DNA of 15,429 bases from Armatimonadota bacterium (GTDB lineage Bacteria > Sysuimicrobiota > Sysuimicrobiia > Sysuimicrobiales > Humicultoraceae): assembly GCA_016198805.1 (NCBI GenBank), contig JACQHU010000091.1, forward strand, positions 1-15,429, read 5' to 3'. The notes beneath the pieces were generated by a model. The model ran no database searches, was not told where the DNA came from, and was given only the letters and a program-made list of their open reading frames with translations. Both the position numbers and the translations under genes were made by a program. Positions 7,801 to 15,008 of this stretch are shown piece by piece (the first letter of the stretch is position 1; the number at the start of each line of letters is the position of its first letter).

Positions 7801-10800
7801 AGGACCTCCGGCTTCGCTCGCAGCGAGGCGTCAGTGTAGAGGACGCACGAGGCCAGCCGCAGGAAAAGCTGGGAATCCTCTGGGGTGATGGCCAGGTGGC
7901 GAAGTTCGATCTGCGCGTGAGTGAACGCGAGCGCAAAGGCGCGCGCGGCGGCAGCCGGATCGTGGTATCGTTCCGCGAGCGCCACGGCTGCCTCGCGGCT
8001 CGGCGCCATCCCGGTTGAGAACGCAAGGCGGATGAACCCTCCGGGAGCCAAACGGACGCGCAGTCGCAGGCTGGCTATTGGGTCGAGCACAGCGCCTGTC
8101 GCGCCCGAAAGAGGTCGCCCATCGAGCGCGATGGGATCGTCGGGCCCGTGCCCTCGCCCCAGGAACGCCGCCCGATCAGTCTCCCACTCGACCGGGCCCT
8201 GCATGTGTCCCTCGACGCCGAGGACGTGCACGGCCCAGGCGCCGGGTTCGCTCGCGAGATGGGGCCGCATGCCGCACAGCAGCGCCGCACTCGCAGGCAG
8301 ATACGCCGTCTCGAGGAAAAGCTTGCCGAAGGCGGGATGGGCCAGGTCATCCACAGGAGGTGCCAGCGCGAGCTCAACATAGCTCGTCACCTCGATTTCG
8401 CGGGCCCGGTCACTGGTGTTGGTCACCGAGAGCCGGCGCACTTCGATGTCGTCCTCGGAAGATACAGCGATCTCAAGCTGCGTATCGATCTCGTCGTCCC
8501 GGCGGCGAAAAATCGCTTTGTCGGGTAGAAAGGTGACGAGGTACTCTTCCGGTTCCTTGCGCACTGGGTGGAAGGCCGCGGACCAGACAGACCCGTTGCG
8601 GACATCACGCAGGTAGATGAACTGGCTTCCGAGGTCGCGCGTGCGGTCTTCCCGCCATCGCGTCACGGCACGGCCCCGGCACATCGAGGTTCCGCCCCCA
8701 GCGTTGGTGACGATGGCCGTATAGTTGCCGTTCGACAGGAAGTGTGCCTCGGGGTAGGGCGTGTGCGGCGACTGGAACCGGCGGACCGTGCCCCCAACCG
8801 CAGCCGGCGCGACGGGAGTCGCCTCGGCGGGCCTGGCCCGGGTGATGGAGTAGTGCCTGGCCAGCCGCTCCTGCAGCAACAACTCCGTGGCTTGCACCTG
8901 TGGATCCGCGTGGAACCGCTCTTGCATGGCGGAATGGCGCAGCACGTTGTCCAGGGCGACGAGGGACATCCCCTGATGGTGAGCCAGGAAGGCTTTGACG
9001 ATGACCCCCGCCGCGCGGCCGCGTCCCTTTTCCACCTGATCGCTCGCTTCGGAGGGTTCGGGCGTAGTGTAGTCGATGGCCTCGTAGTAGCCATAGCGCC
9101 CCTCCAGACCTTCTCTTGAGAGACGCCTCATATTGCGAACAGCCTGTTCCGGATCTACCAGGGCGGCCAGAAGGGTCGCGTAGGGTGAGATCACCAGGTC
9201 ATCCGCCAGCCCGCGCTTCAATCCCAACCCGGGCACTCCAAAGGCCTTGTACTGGTAGTGACCCCGGCGGTCGAGGAACTTGAACGCCGATTCCGAGATG
9301 CCCCATGGGACGCCGCGGGCCTTCGCATACTCGATCTGAGCCCGAACGACGTTCCAACAGGTCTGCTCGAGGAGCGTTCCCGGGTACGTCCTCGTGAGCA
9401 GGAGCGGCATGAGGTACTCGAACATCGATGCGCTCCACGAAACCAGGGTGGGGCGTCCGCCTGCGCTGACGAGCATGCGTCCCAGATGAAACCAGTGGTC
9501 CTGCGGAACGTCACCTTTCGCGATGGCGATGAAGCTCGCAAGCCGCGCCTCAGAGGCGAGCAGGTCGTAGAAGGACGAATCGTACCGGCCTGGACCCTCG
9601 GCATCGGGGAGCCGGTAGCCGATGGCAAAGAGCTTGCGCTGCGAGTCAAAGAGGACCGCGAAGTTCATGGCATCCACGAACGAGGCGGCCCTGTCGGCCA
9701 GCCCTTCCAGCCTCCGGGCGAGGGGCGGACCTCCGTCGTCGGAGGCGTGGGCACCCAGGGTCTCCCCGAGCCGCCTTGTCCAGAACAGGACCTCGTCCCG
9801 CTCCGGCGAGGCAGTGGATGCTTCCTCGAAAAGCGCGATCGCCGCGCGGAACCGGGCTGCTCGATCAGCCAGGCCAGTGAGCTTTGCCACCGGCGCGTCC
9901 GCTCCCGCGAGCACACCCTGAACCACTTCGACTTCACGGCGCAGGCGCACGGTGCGATCTTCCGACGCCACGTGGCTCGCCACAAGCGCGTCCAGGCTTT
10001 CGAGCACGATGTCCGCGACATCACCACAGGCCGCACACTGCCTCGCCGGGTCCCAGGGTTCGTTCGCCACCTGGCGGAGCCCGTGGGCGAGCGCGATCAG
10101 GGCACCAGCCAGGTTGCCGCTGTCCACCGTCGAGACGTAGCGCGGCGCTCTCGCCGCGAGGGTCTTCGTGCCGTACCAGTTCAGGAGGTGGCCTTCGAAA
10201 TGCTCGAGCGCCTCGATCGTCGACATCGCGCGCTCCAGCCTCTCAACCAGCTCCAGCGTGGGGATGTAGCCGAGGTCGTGCGCGGCCAGCGTCGAGAGGA
10301 GTCCCAGGCCGATGTTGGTCGGTGACGTGCGGTGGTCTAGGACTTTCACTGGCGCTTCTTGGTAGTTGTCCGGCGGAAGCCCATGGTCCTCGGGTCCCAT
10401 AAACGTCTCGAAATATCGCCAGGTCTTGCGGGCCATGCGCCGGAGCAGCGCCCGGTCAGCGGGGCCGAGGTCGAATCGCCGGGCGACGACAGGGCGGCTG
10501 AGCCTGTACGCGATGGCAGGAGCTGCCAGCCATAGGGTCAGGAAGGGAGTCGCGACAAGCGCTGCGCTTGGGCGGATGGCGAGCATGATCCACAGCAGGA
10601 TGACAGCGCTGAGGGGGCTAACGGCCATCTCGAGGAGAAACCGTGCGAATCCATACTTGCCAACGAGGCGCGCGACTCTCGCCGCCGTTTCCCACTCCAG
10701 AAGGCGCCGCTGGGTGGTGACGAGTCGCACCAGAGTGACCGCAATCGCATGCACGATTCTATAGGCCTGGTAGACGAGGAGGGTGATCGTGACGAGGAGT

Positions 10801-13445
10801 TGGGCCATCGCCGTATTGAGGTCCTGCCCTACGCCTCTCAAAAAGACCTCCCACGGCTGACGGAATGTTGGCCCGCGGATCAGCCGCACGAGAGGCTGGT
10901 GGACCGGGAACGCCATCACCGCCAGCACCGCCAGCGTCCAGGCCAGGGGGGTACCCGGCAGCACGGTCCAGGCGGCGGCAAGCAAGACCACCAGCGACGG
11001 CGGCACCAGGCTCCGGCGCAGATTGTCCAGGATCTTCCATCGGCTGATGAGCGGCAGGCCGTTCCGCTCGATACCGCGTCGTGCAGGGATCCAGGGAAGG
11101 AGCCAGGGGAGGATCTGCCAATCCCCGCGCACCCACCGGTGCTGCCGGTGCATGTGCGTCAAGACACTCGAAGGATAGTCATCGACGACTTCCACGTCGG
11201 AGACGAGCGCAGGGCGCGCATAGAGCCCTTCGAAGAGATCGTGTGACAGCAGGGCGTTATCGGGGACCCGACCATCGAGGGCCGCCGTGAACGCGGCCAC
11301 GTCATACAGTCCCTTGCCCGTGTAGATGCCCTCCGAGAAGAGGTCCTGGTAAGTATCCGAGACGGCCGTGGTGTAGGGGTCGACGCCGGTATGGCCCGAG
11401 TAGACCCGCGAAAAGAGGGAGCGTGCGGTACTCCACATCGTCACGCTGACCCTGGGTTGCAGGATGCCGTACCCTTCGGTCACCCGCCTCACCTTGAGGT
11501 CGACCCCGGCGCGGTGCAGCGGGTGGAGGGCGATCCCGATGAGCTCCCTGGCGGCATCTCGTGGGAGGCGCGTGTCGGCATCGAGAGTGACGCAATAGCG
11601 GATCTTCGGGAGCACGGAGAGGTCACCGATCTGCAGGCAGTAACTCGTATCCGTGGCGCCCTGGAGGAGTCGGTTGAACTCTTCGATCTTCCCTCGCTTG
11701 CGCTCCCAGCCCATCCAGCAGTTCTCGCTGGGATTCCAGCGCCGCGCGCGATGGAACAGGTAGAACCGGTCGTTCCGTCCCTGCCCATGTCGCGCGTTGA
11801 GCTCCTTGATGCCCGTGCGGGCCGCGGCGAGAATCTCGCGATCGTTGGGCATCTCCGCCGCAGGAGCATCGGTGAAGTCGCTGAGAATGGCGAAATGGAT
11901 GCGGGCATCGGAGTTGCCCAATGCCTGGACCGCCAGGTGCTCGATGAGGACATGGACTTGCCCGACGCTCACGAGCAGCGTCGGGACGATCACCATCGTC
12001 CGCCCCTCCTCAGGGACCCCGCCTCTAAGGTCGAGTCGGGGGAGGCGTTGCGGTGGAACGAGGAGGGCAACGAGCCACTGGACGAGGGCAATCGCAAGAT
12101 CGCTGGCGGGAATGAGGACCAGCGCGGCGACCCACACCTCTTGACGCCATCCAGAGGCAAGGGTCATTGCCAGACCCACGCCTACCCCGGTTAACGTCCC
12201 AACGCTCCCCAGGTAGAAAAGTGCTGCGTGGGCGACAATGGACCGGTGTATCCTCTCGCGGATGCCGGACCGATAGGCGACGTCGACCTCGAGACCCCTT
12301 CGGCCTTCCCCGATCAGGTGGTAACCGACATGGGCCGTCCGATGGTCTCTGGGGTTCTTGTCGGTGGCCTGCCTCGCGCGTTCGATGCTCTGCAGCGCGA
12401 CGCGCAGCTGGGCTTCGCCATCGGGCTCGGCGAGTTCTTCGACGGCTTTGCGGTACCGGTCCCGGCTGCCGAAATCCATGTTTGCGTAGACGCCGGCCGG
12501 ATCGCGTTGAAGAACCCGGTCAACCAGACTGACCCCTTCGAAGAACTGGCTCCAGTCCAGGGAAGAGCAGAACCGGAGACTGGTGATCGCATTCCCCATC
12601 GAAACCTGACACGCGGCCTGCTCCTGGTGCTCGGCGCGTATGACGTCCTCGGGAGTGAGATTGTCCGCGGCGAGTCTTTCGTCGAGCTGGGCGCGCAGGT
12701 GCGAGACCCGAGGGCCGAATTCCCGCACGCGTTCCAGCAAGCGTACGACGTAGGCCGTGGCAAGCGCATCCGGGAGGTCCGGTAGCGGGCCCTCGGCGGG
12801 CATGGTCTCAAAATGGGCGAGGTATCGATCGGCTTCGATGCGCCCGGCGCGGCTTGCGAGGATTTTCTCCGCGAGTCTTCGGAGATTGTCGATCAACGCA
12901 ACCTTGAGCATTGTCGGCCACGCCCACAGCTCGCCGATCGTAAGGGGCGTCAGCATCTGAAAAGATGAGACGAATCGGGTGAGGCGCTGCAGGTCGAGAC
13001 GACCGTCGCTATGGCGGATGAGTTCCGTCGCCATCGCGTGCACACGGGCCGTTTCGGTCAGTTCCCCCGAGGCGGTCTTCGGCAGCTCAAGGTAGTAAGA
13101 TCGCGGCAGGCTTATCCGGATCTCCAGAAGCTCGGCGTCGATGATGTGGAAATTGTCGAGCAGCCACTCCGCGGCGGGCATCAGGACTCCGGCGCTCCCT
13201 ACGTCCCCTGCAAGCGTCCGATACGCGTGGCGCAGGCAGCGGCCATTGTTATTGAGCCCGGAGAAGAAGCGTCGCGTCCCGTGCCGAGAATCCTCTACTC
13301 GGGCGAGACGGGTGGCCAGCGCCTTCGCAAGTGCATCGAGGCCCTCGATGCTCGACAACTCGCCGTGGAAAGGCTCACGGTCTTCCAGGCGATCCCGGAA
13401 GCCGTTCGTGGGCTTGCCATGAAGGTGCCGTCGCAGCAGGGTCAA
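4869..13445 (-). CDS. Cyclic beta-1,2-glucan synthase (GT84 transferase, cyclising domain, GH94 domain)
   Basis: This 2858-residue membrane enzyme makes cyclic beta-1,2-glucan from UDP-glucose: initiation, elongation, length control and cyclisation in one chain, like NdvB/ChvB/Cgs (about 2830-2870 residues). The N-terminal 400 residues carry the AAEWLLDNFHIID motif. Membrane segments lie near 403-465, 809-841, 880-907 and 942-979. Between the first two sets lies the glycosyltransferase, with DAD at 622-624, TEGYGILQPRVS, and HRQHRW at 766-771 preceding VRGDW. Residues about 1000-1505 form the glycoamylase-like cyclising domain (YVSTVDSGNL, YGYYEAIDYT, FLAHHQGMS). Residues about 1550-2858 are the GH94 phosphorylase-like part, with two beta-sandwich repeats from about 1555 and 2040 and a helical barrel with GDWNDG (Asp 2526 and 2529) that trims chain length. 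No ATG fits the N-terminus; TTG at 13445 with a weak AGGAA is the best start, and the frame closes upstream at 13514. No exporter or glucan modifier lies nearby. Confidence 0.95.
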   Translation of the reverse strand: MTLLRRHLHGKPTNGFRDRLEDREPFHGELSSIEGLDALAKALATRLARVEDSRHGTRRFFSGLNNNGRCLRHAYRTLAGDVGSAGVLMPAAEWLLDNFHIIDAELLEIRISLPRSYYLELPKTASGELTETARVHAMATELIRHSDGRLDLQRLTRFVSSFQMLTPLTIGELWAWPTMLKVALIDNLRRLAEKILASRAGRIEADRYLAHFETMPAEGPLPDLPDALATAYVVRLLERVREFGPRVSHLRAQLDERLAADNLTPEDVIRAEHQEQAACQVSMGNAITSLRFCSSLDWSQFFEGVSLVDRVLQRDPAGVYANMDFGSRDRYRKAVEELAEPDGEAQLRVALQSIERARQATDKNPRDHRTAHVGYHLIGEGRRGLEVDVAYRSGIRERIHRSIVAHAALFYLGSVGTLTGVGVGLAMTLASGWRQEVWVAALVLIPASDLAIALVQWLVALLVPPQRLPRLDLRGGVPEEGRTMVIVPTLLVSVGQVHVLIEHLAVQALGNSDARIHFAILSDFTDAPAAEMPNDREILAAARTGIKELNARHGQGRNDRFYLFHRARRWNPSENCWMGWERKRGKIEEFNRLLQGATDTSYCLQIGDLSVLPKIRYCVTLDADTRLPRDAARELIGIALHPLHRAGVDLKVRRVTEGYGILQPRVSVTMWSTARSLFSRVYSGHTGVDPYTTAVSDTYQDLFSEGIYTGKGLYDVAAFTAALDGRVPDNALLSHDLFEGLYARPALVSDVEVVDDYPSSVLTHMHRQHRWVRGDWQILPWLLPWIPARRGIERNGLPLISRWKILDNLRRSLVPPSLVVLLAAAWTVLPGTPLAWTLAVLAVMAFPVHQPLVRLIRGPTFRQPWEVFLRGVGQDLNTAMAQLLVTITLLVYQAYRIVHAIAVTLVRLVTTQRRLLEWETAARVARLVGKYGFARFLLEMAVSPLSAVILLWIMLAIRPSAALVATPFLTLWLAAPAIAYRLSRPVVARRFDLGPADRALLRRMARKTWRYFETFMGPEDHGLPPDNYQEAPVKVLDHRTSPTNIGLGLLSTLAAHDLGYIPTLELVERLERAMSTIEALEHFEGHLLNWYGTKTLAARAPRYVSTVDSGNLAGALIALAHGLRQVANEPWDPARQCAACGDVADIVLESLDALVASHVASEDRTVRLRREVEVVQGVLAGADAPVAKLTGLADRAARFRAAIALFEEASTASPERDEVLFWTRRLGETLGAHASDDGGPPLARRLEGLADRAASFVDAMNFAVLFDSQRKLFAIGYRLPDAEGPGRYDSSFYDLLASEARLASFIAIAKGDVPQDHWFHLGRMLVSAGGRPTLVSWSASMFEYLMPLLLTRTYPGTLLEQTCWNVVRAQIEYAKARGVPWGISESAFKFLDRRGHYQYKAFGVPGLGLKRGLADDLVISPYATLLAALVDPEQAVRNMRRLSREGLEGRYGYYEAIDYTTPEPSEASDQVEKGRGRAAGVIVKAFLAHHQGMSLVALDNVLRHSAMQERFHADPQVQATELLLQERLARHYSITRARPAEATPVAPAAVGGTVRRFQSPHTPYPEAHFLSNGNYTAIVTNAGGGTSMCRGRAVTRWREDRTRDLGSQFIYLRDVRNGSVWSAAFHPVRKEPEEYLVTFLPDKAIFRRRDDEIDTQLEIAVSSEDDIEVRRLSVTNTSDRAREIEVTSYVELALAPPVDDLAHPAFGKLFLETAYLPASAALLCGMRPHLASEPGAWAVHVLGVEGHMQGPVEWETDRAAFLGRGHGPDDPIALDGRPLSGATGAVLDPIASLRLRVRLAPGGFIRLAFSTGMAPSREAAVALAERYHDPAAAARAFALAFTHAQIELRHLAITPEDSQLFLRLASCVLYTDASLRAKPEVLARNTLGQRELWRHGISGDLPILLVRVLEEDALPLVQRVLKAQEYWRLQGLSADVVILNDHSIGYRDEVHKQLEALLDSGSWAAWKGRPGGVFSLRGDGLGESGRLLLTAAARAVLSGDRGDLASQLDVPAAEPERPAAFVPRRPAKSKAEWAVALAPEVPSLTLANGLGGFAHEGREYVTVLDGDQETPMPWANVLANPGFGTIVTASGASFTWAENSREHRLTPFANDPVTDPTAEAIFLRDDDTGDVWTATPGPMRRDSRSGRWVVRHSAGMTRFSHVTHGMTQELDVFVHPDDPVKFSLLTLTNHTDRPSSLSVFAYHEWALGPPRAGEHLHVVTEVDLDRHAILARNPYNQVFRGRIGFAQVSEELSSACGDRLEFLGRNGSLARPASLDRSRLSGGVGAGLDPCAALHTRIELGPGETRRLLVLLGQGKDKAHADELMRRHGTVAAAEAVAEVVRTRWDEVLEAVQVHTPDDSFDVIMNRWLLYQDLSCRLWARSGYYQPGGAYGFRDQLQDVMALTLVRPDLYRDHLLRAAARQFIEGDVQHWWHPGTGLGARTRCSDDLLWLPYAVAHYVETTGDQAVLDVPAPFLEAPPLEPGQYGAYGSPRVSAQSGTLYEHCVRAIDRALTAGVHGLPLIGTGDWNDGMNRVGYLGKGESTWLGWFLYTVLSRFAPVCDAREHGGRAARYRREAARLAQVLELAWDGNWYLRGYFDDGTPLGSAQSEGCKIDSIAQSWAVLSGAAPARRAERAMDAVRTLLIHRPAGVILLLTPPFDQSAHDPGYIKGYVPGIRENGGQYTHAAIWTAMAIAKLGNGDEAVELFHMLNPINHARSLQEVERYKVEPYVVAADVYANPLHMGRGGWTWYTGSAGWLYRLGLEYILGLVRRGSTFTLDPCIPASWPGYSVTWRIGRTRYEINVVNPGRHSRGIAEVTLDGRVVDPLAIPLADDGMPHEVSVVMGSPRESARAKSEAQA

Positions 13446-13746
13446 CAGAGGTCCATTCCTGCGCGCGCTCGCGATGGAACGGCCACAACGGCCGGCGTGC
13501 CGCGCAACGTCCTACGATCGTCGATAGGGACCTTGCCCTTCCGATCCGAGTGCAGGACCCCGACCGTATGGTCCAGATGCGATCAGGACTCTCGTGAGAT
13601 GTGGTTACGCGTCGGCGACGCGCTTCTGGTAGAAGAGCTCTCCACGCCGGCCTTGAGGACAACCCGCGATGTTCGACGGTCGGCCGCCAACCTCACACTA
13701 CCCAGACCGGGGTGCCCCAGTGGAAGAGGACGAGCAGACGCTTCCC

Positions 13747-13765
13747 GATAGGAGTCTCTCCTATC
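13747..13765. promoter_or_regulatory. Perfect 8-bp inverted repeat, candidate operator
   Basis: GATAGGAG and its exact complement are separated by TCT. The repeat covers the transcription start expected from the leftward promoter and touches its -10 box, the classic place for a repressor. The rightward gene encodes a helix-turn-helix protein, so it is the first candidate to bind here. That link is inference. Confidence 0.45.
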
Positions 13766-13791
13766 ATAACGGTTCGGGCACAGCAGGTCGA
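13763..13791 (-). promoter_or_regulatory. Probable leftward promoter of the glucan synthase gene
   Basis: On the minus strand TCGACC (13791-13786) and TATGAT (13768-13763) are 17 bases apart, near the housekeeping consensus. Transcription would start around 13756, giving a leader of about 310 bases before the TTG start at 13445. No better minus-strand promoter was seen closer to the gene. Confidence 0.45.
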
Positions 13792-13830
13792 GGCCTGCGC
13801 GATGGCTTCCGCGCACGAGGAGGCGAAAGG

Positions 13831-13839
13831 TGCTACTGT
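13831..13839 (+). promoter_or_regulatory. Extended -10 element placing the transcription start at the ATG of the next gene
   Basis: TGCTACTGT is an extended -10 (TGn plus a hexamer). It ends 6 bases before the ATG at 13846, so the transcript would begin at or near the start codon and be leaderless. No -35 is convincing, which extended -10 promoters can tolerate. The nearest purine-rich site (GAAAGG) is about 15 bases from the ATG, too far for normal ribosome binding. Confidence 0.35.
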
Positions 13840-13845
13840 GAATGT

Positions 13846-14757
13846 ATGAGGATTCTTTTCAGACCCCCTGTCAGGCACGATCCCAGGCAGATCTACAACA
13901 TCCACGCCGATCGCGCTACCGGCATGACCGCCTTGCAGATCGCTGCGAAACACGACCTGCCGGCGGTGACTGTCCTGGGCTTCCTCCGGTCGAGCGAGAA
14001 GACCTGCGGGCTGCCGAGCCCCTACGGCTTTCGAGGGGTCGTCCGTCCGGTCAATGCCGCTGCGCAGATCTACTGGCTGGGGTACATCGCTGCCAGCGGC
14101 CGCGTGTTCGAACGGAACAACCCCGCGACCCTGGTGCTGGCGATTCACACGGACGACGCGGGGCACATCCGGCTGCTCCTCGACGATCTGGTCATCGGTC
14201 ATCCATGGTGCGAATTTGCTGACAGCAGTCTGGACGGGCACCAGGCGTATGTGCGCGACCGCGCGCTCGTCGACATACTCATCCAGTGGGGAATCTCCGC
14301 CGCGCTCGAAGACGATTCAATTCCGATCGAGTTCATCCCATCGGAGCTCATTCCGGATTTCGTCAGGGGATACCTCGAGGGCAGCCGGCATGGTCCGCCC
14401 TTCGGCGGGGGGCGCCGCGGGACACGCTCGTCCCGGTCGGTTCGTTCGCTGACGCTGGTGGGTTCCAGGTCACTCGTCGAAGGACTCAGCCGTGTGCTGC
14501 AGTCCGTGTTCGGAACCGCCGCGGGGACCGTCTCACCGTTCGGCCGCCTGGGACTGTCGCAGGTCGCGTTCTCTCCAGAGGACAGTGCCGAGATTCTCAA
14601 GCAGGCCTACCGGAGCCCAATGCGGACATCACCGCGTGCGGCGAAGTTCGTCGAGCGGTTCGCGAATCCTGAGGGCCGCCGGCGACGGAGTTCCTCCAAA
14701 CGACGGCCCATCTGGCAAGCGCCCGGTGAGGTGCCATCCCCTTACAGACCTGCATGA
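13846..14757 (+). CDS. HTH protein with a degenerate LAGLIDADG-like domain, probable DNA-binding regulator
   Basis: The 303-residue product has no certain name. Residues about 12-50 (IYNIHADRATGMTALQIAAKHDLPAVTVLGFL) look like a helix-turn-helix of the resolvase/sigma-4 kind. Residues about 70-260 resemble a two-motif LAGLIDADG fold. The first helix is YWLGYIAASGRV (76-87). It is followed by a strand-rich part and DILIQWGI. The second helix is DFVRGYLEGSR (171-181), followed by SLTLVGSRSLVEGLSRVL, LSQVAFSPEDSAEILKQAY and a late basic tail rich in Arg/Ser. In active homing endonucleases each helix ends in a catalytic Asp; here both positions are Ser (84 and 180). DNA cleavage is therefore unlikely and a binding role is more probable, as in WhiA. 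The ATG at 13846 is chosen because the long upstream extension looks non-coding; an overlapping ATG at 13842 is out of frame. It is divergent from the glucan synthase. Confidence 0.6.
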   Translation: MRILFRPPVRHDPRQIYNIHADRATGMTALQIAAKHDLPAVTVLGFLRSSEKTCGLPSPYGFRGVVRPVNAAAQIYWLGYIAASGRVFERNNPATLVLAIHTDDAGHIRLLLDDLVIGHPWCEFADSSLDGHQAYVRDRALVDILIQWGISAALEDDSIPIEFIPSELIPDFVRGYLEGSRHGPPFGGGRRGTRSSRSVRSLTLVGSRSLVEGLSRVLQSVFGTAAGTVSPFGRLGLSQVAFSPEDSAEILKQAYRSPMRTSPRAAKFVERFANPEGRRRRSSSKRRPIWQAPGEVPSPYRPA

Positions 14758-14889
14758 GATAACTGCAGGAAGACGATTTCGACCATTGCGACGTTTACTA
14801 TGTGCCAATGCCCCCATTCATGACGGTCCGGAGGCGGCATCTTGAGGGATCTAGCGAAGACGAGAAATCGCCGAAGGGCGCATGAACAT

Positions 14890-14966
14890 TGGGGTGACCG
14901 ACGGGACTTGAACCCGCGACCTCCTGGGCCACAGCCAGGCGCTCTAACCAGCTGAGCTACGGCCAC
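14890..14966 (-). tRNA. tRNA-His (anticodon GTG), CCA encoded
   Basis: Read on the minus strand this folds as a complete cloverleaf. The acceptor arm is GTGGCCG paired with CGGTCAC (one G-U pair), the D arm contains AGCTCAGCTGGTTAGAGC, and the anticodon stem CCTGG/CCAGG carries the loop CTGTGGC (anticodon GTG). The T arm has TTCAAGT. Discriminator C73 is followed by an encoded CCA. The base before position 1 (14967) is G, giving the extra G-1 opposite C73 that is the hallmark of bacterial histidine tRNA. It supplies both His codons. Confidence 0.97.
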
Positions 14967-14978
14967 CGCGCCGGGGTC

Positions 14979-15008
14979 ATTGTAGCACAGCGGTCAGACC
15001 ACCCTCAA
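14979..15008 (-). promoter_or_regulatory. Promoter of the tRNA-His gene, overlapping the stop codon of the upstream gene
   Basis: On the minus strand TTGAGG (15008-15003) and the extended -10 TGC-TACAAT (hexamer 14984-14979) are 18 bases apart. The tRNA begins 12 bases further on. The -35 box contains the TGA stop of the winged-helix gene (15007-15005), so the tRNA can be transcribed independently of that gene. Confidence 0.6.

Larger units (their letters stand above)
13446..13845. other. 400-bp divergent intergenic region with small inverted repeats
   Basis: This gap separates the glucan synthase (leftward) from the HTH/LAGLIDADG-like gene (rightward). I found no credible gene: its short frames carry no recognisable domain and no good ribosome site. 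It holds a leftward promoter (13763-13791) with an overlapping inverted repeat. It also has several small stems in what would be a leader of about 310 bases for the glucan synthase. These include CGCGTCG-G-CGACGCG (13608-13622), CTTCT-GGT-AGAAG (13623-13635), and CCTACGA pairing imperfectly with TCGATAGG (13511-13528). None matches a riboswitch known to me. An upstream-encoded control of translation is possible but unproven. Confidence 0.5.

Noticed and set aside
4875..13422. Many plus-strand frames of 60 to 390 codons opposite the glucan synthase
   Set aside because: All are shadows of the conserved minus-strand gene; none has a recognisable domain.
13669..13845. A 59-residue N-terminal extension of the HTH/LAGLIDADG-like protein
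   Set aside because: It is low-complexity, Cys/Arg/Gly-rich, and it runs through the inverted repeat and promoter elements.
14869..14880. Small hairpin CGCC-CTTC-GGCG behind the tRNA on the minus strand as a terminator
   Set aside because: Four base pairs and a short, interrupted T stretch are too weak to call.
14742..14966. A 74-codon minus-strand frame starting MAVAQLVRAPGCGPGG
   Set aside because: It is the translation of the tRNA-His gene, a well-known false protein; the cloverleaf explains the sequence.
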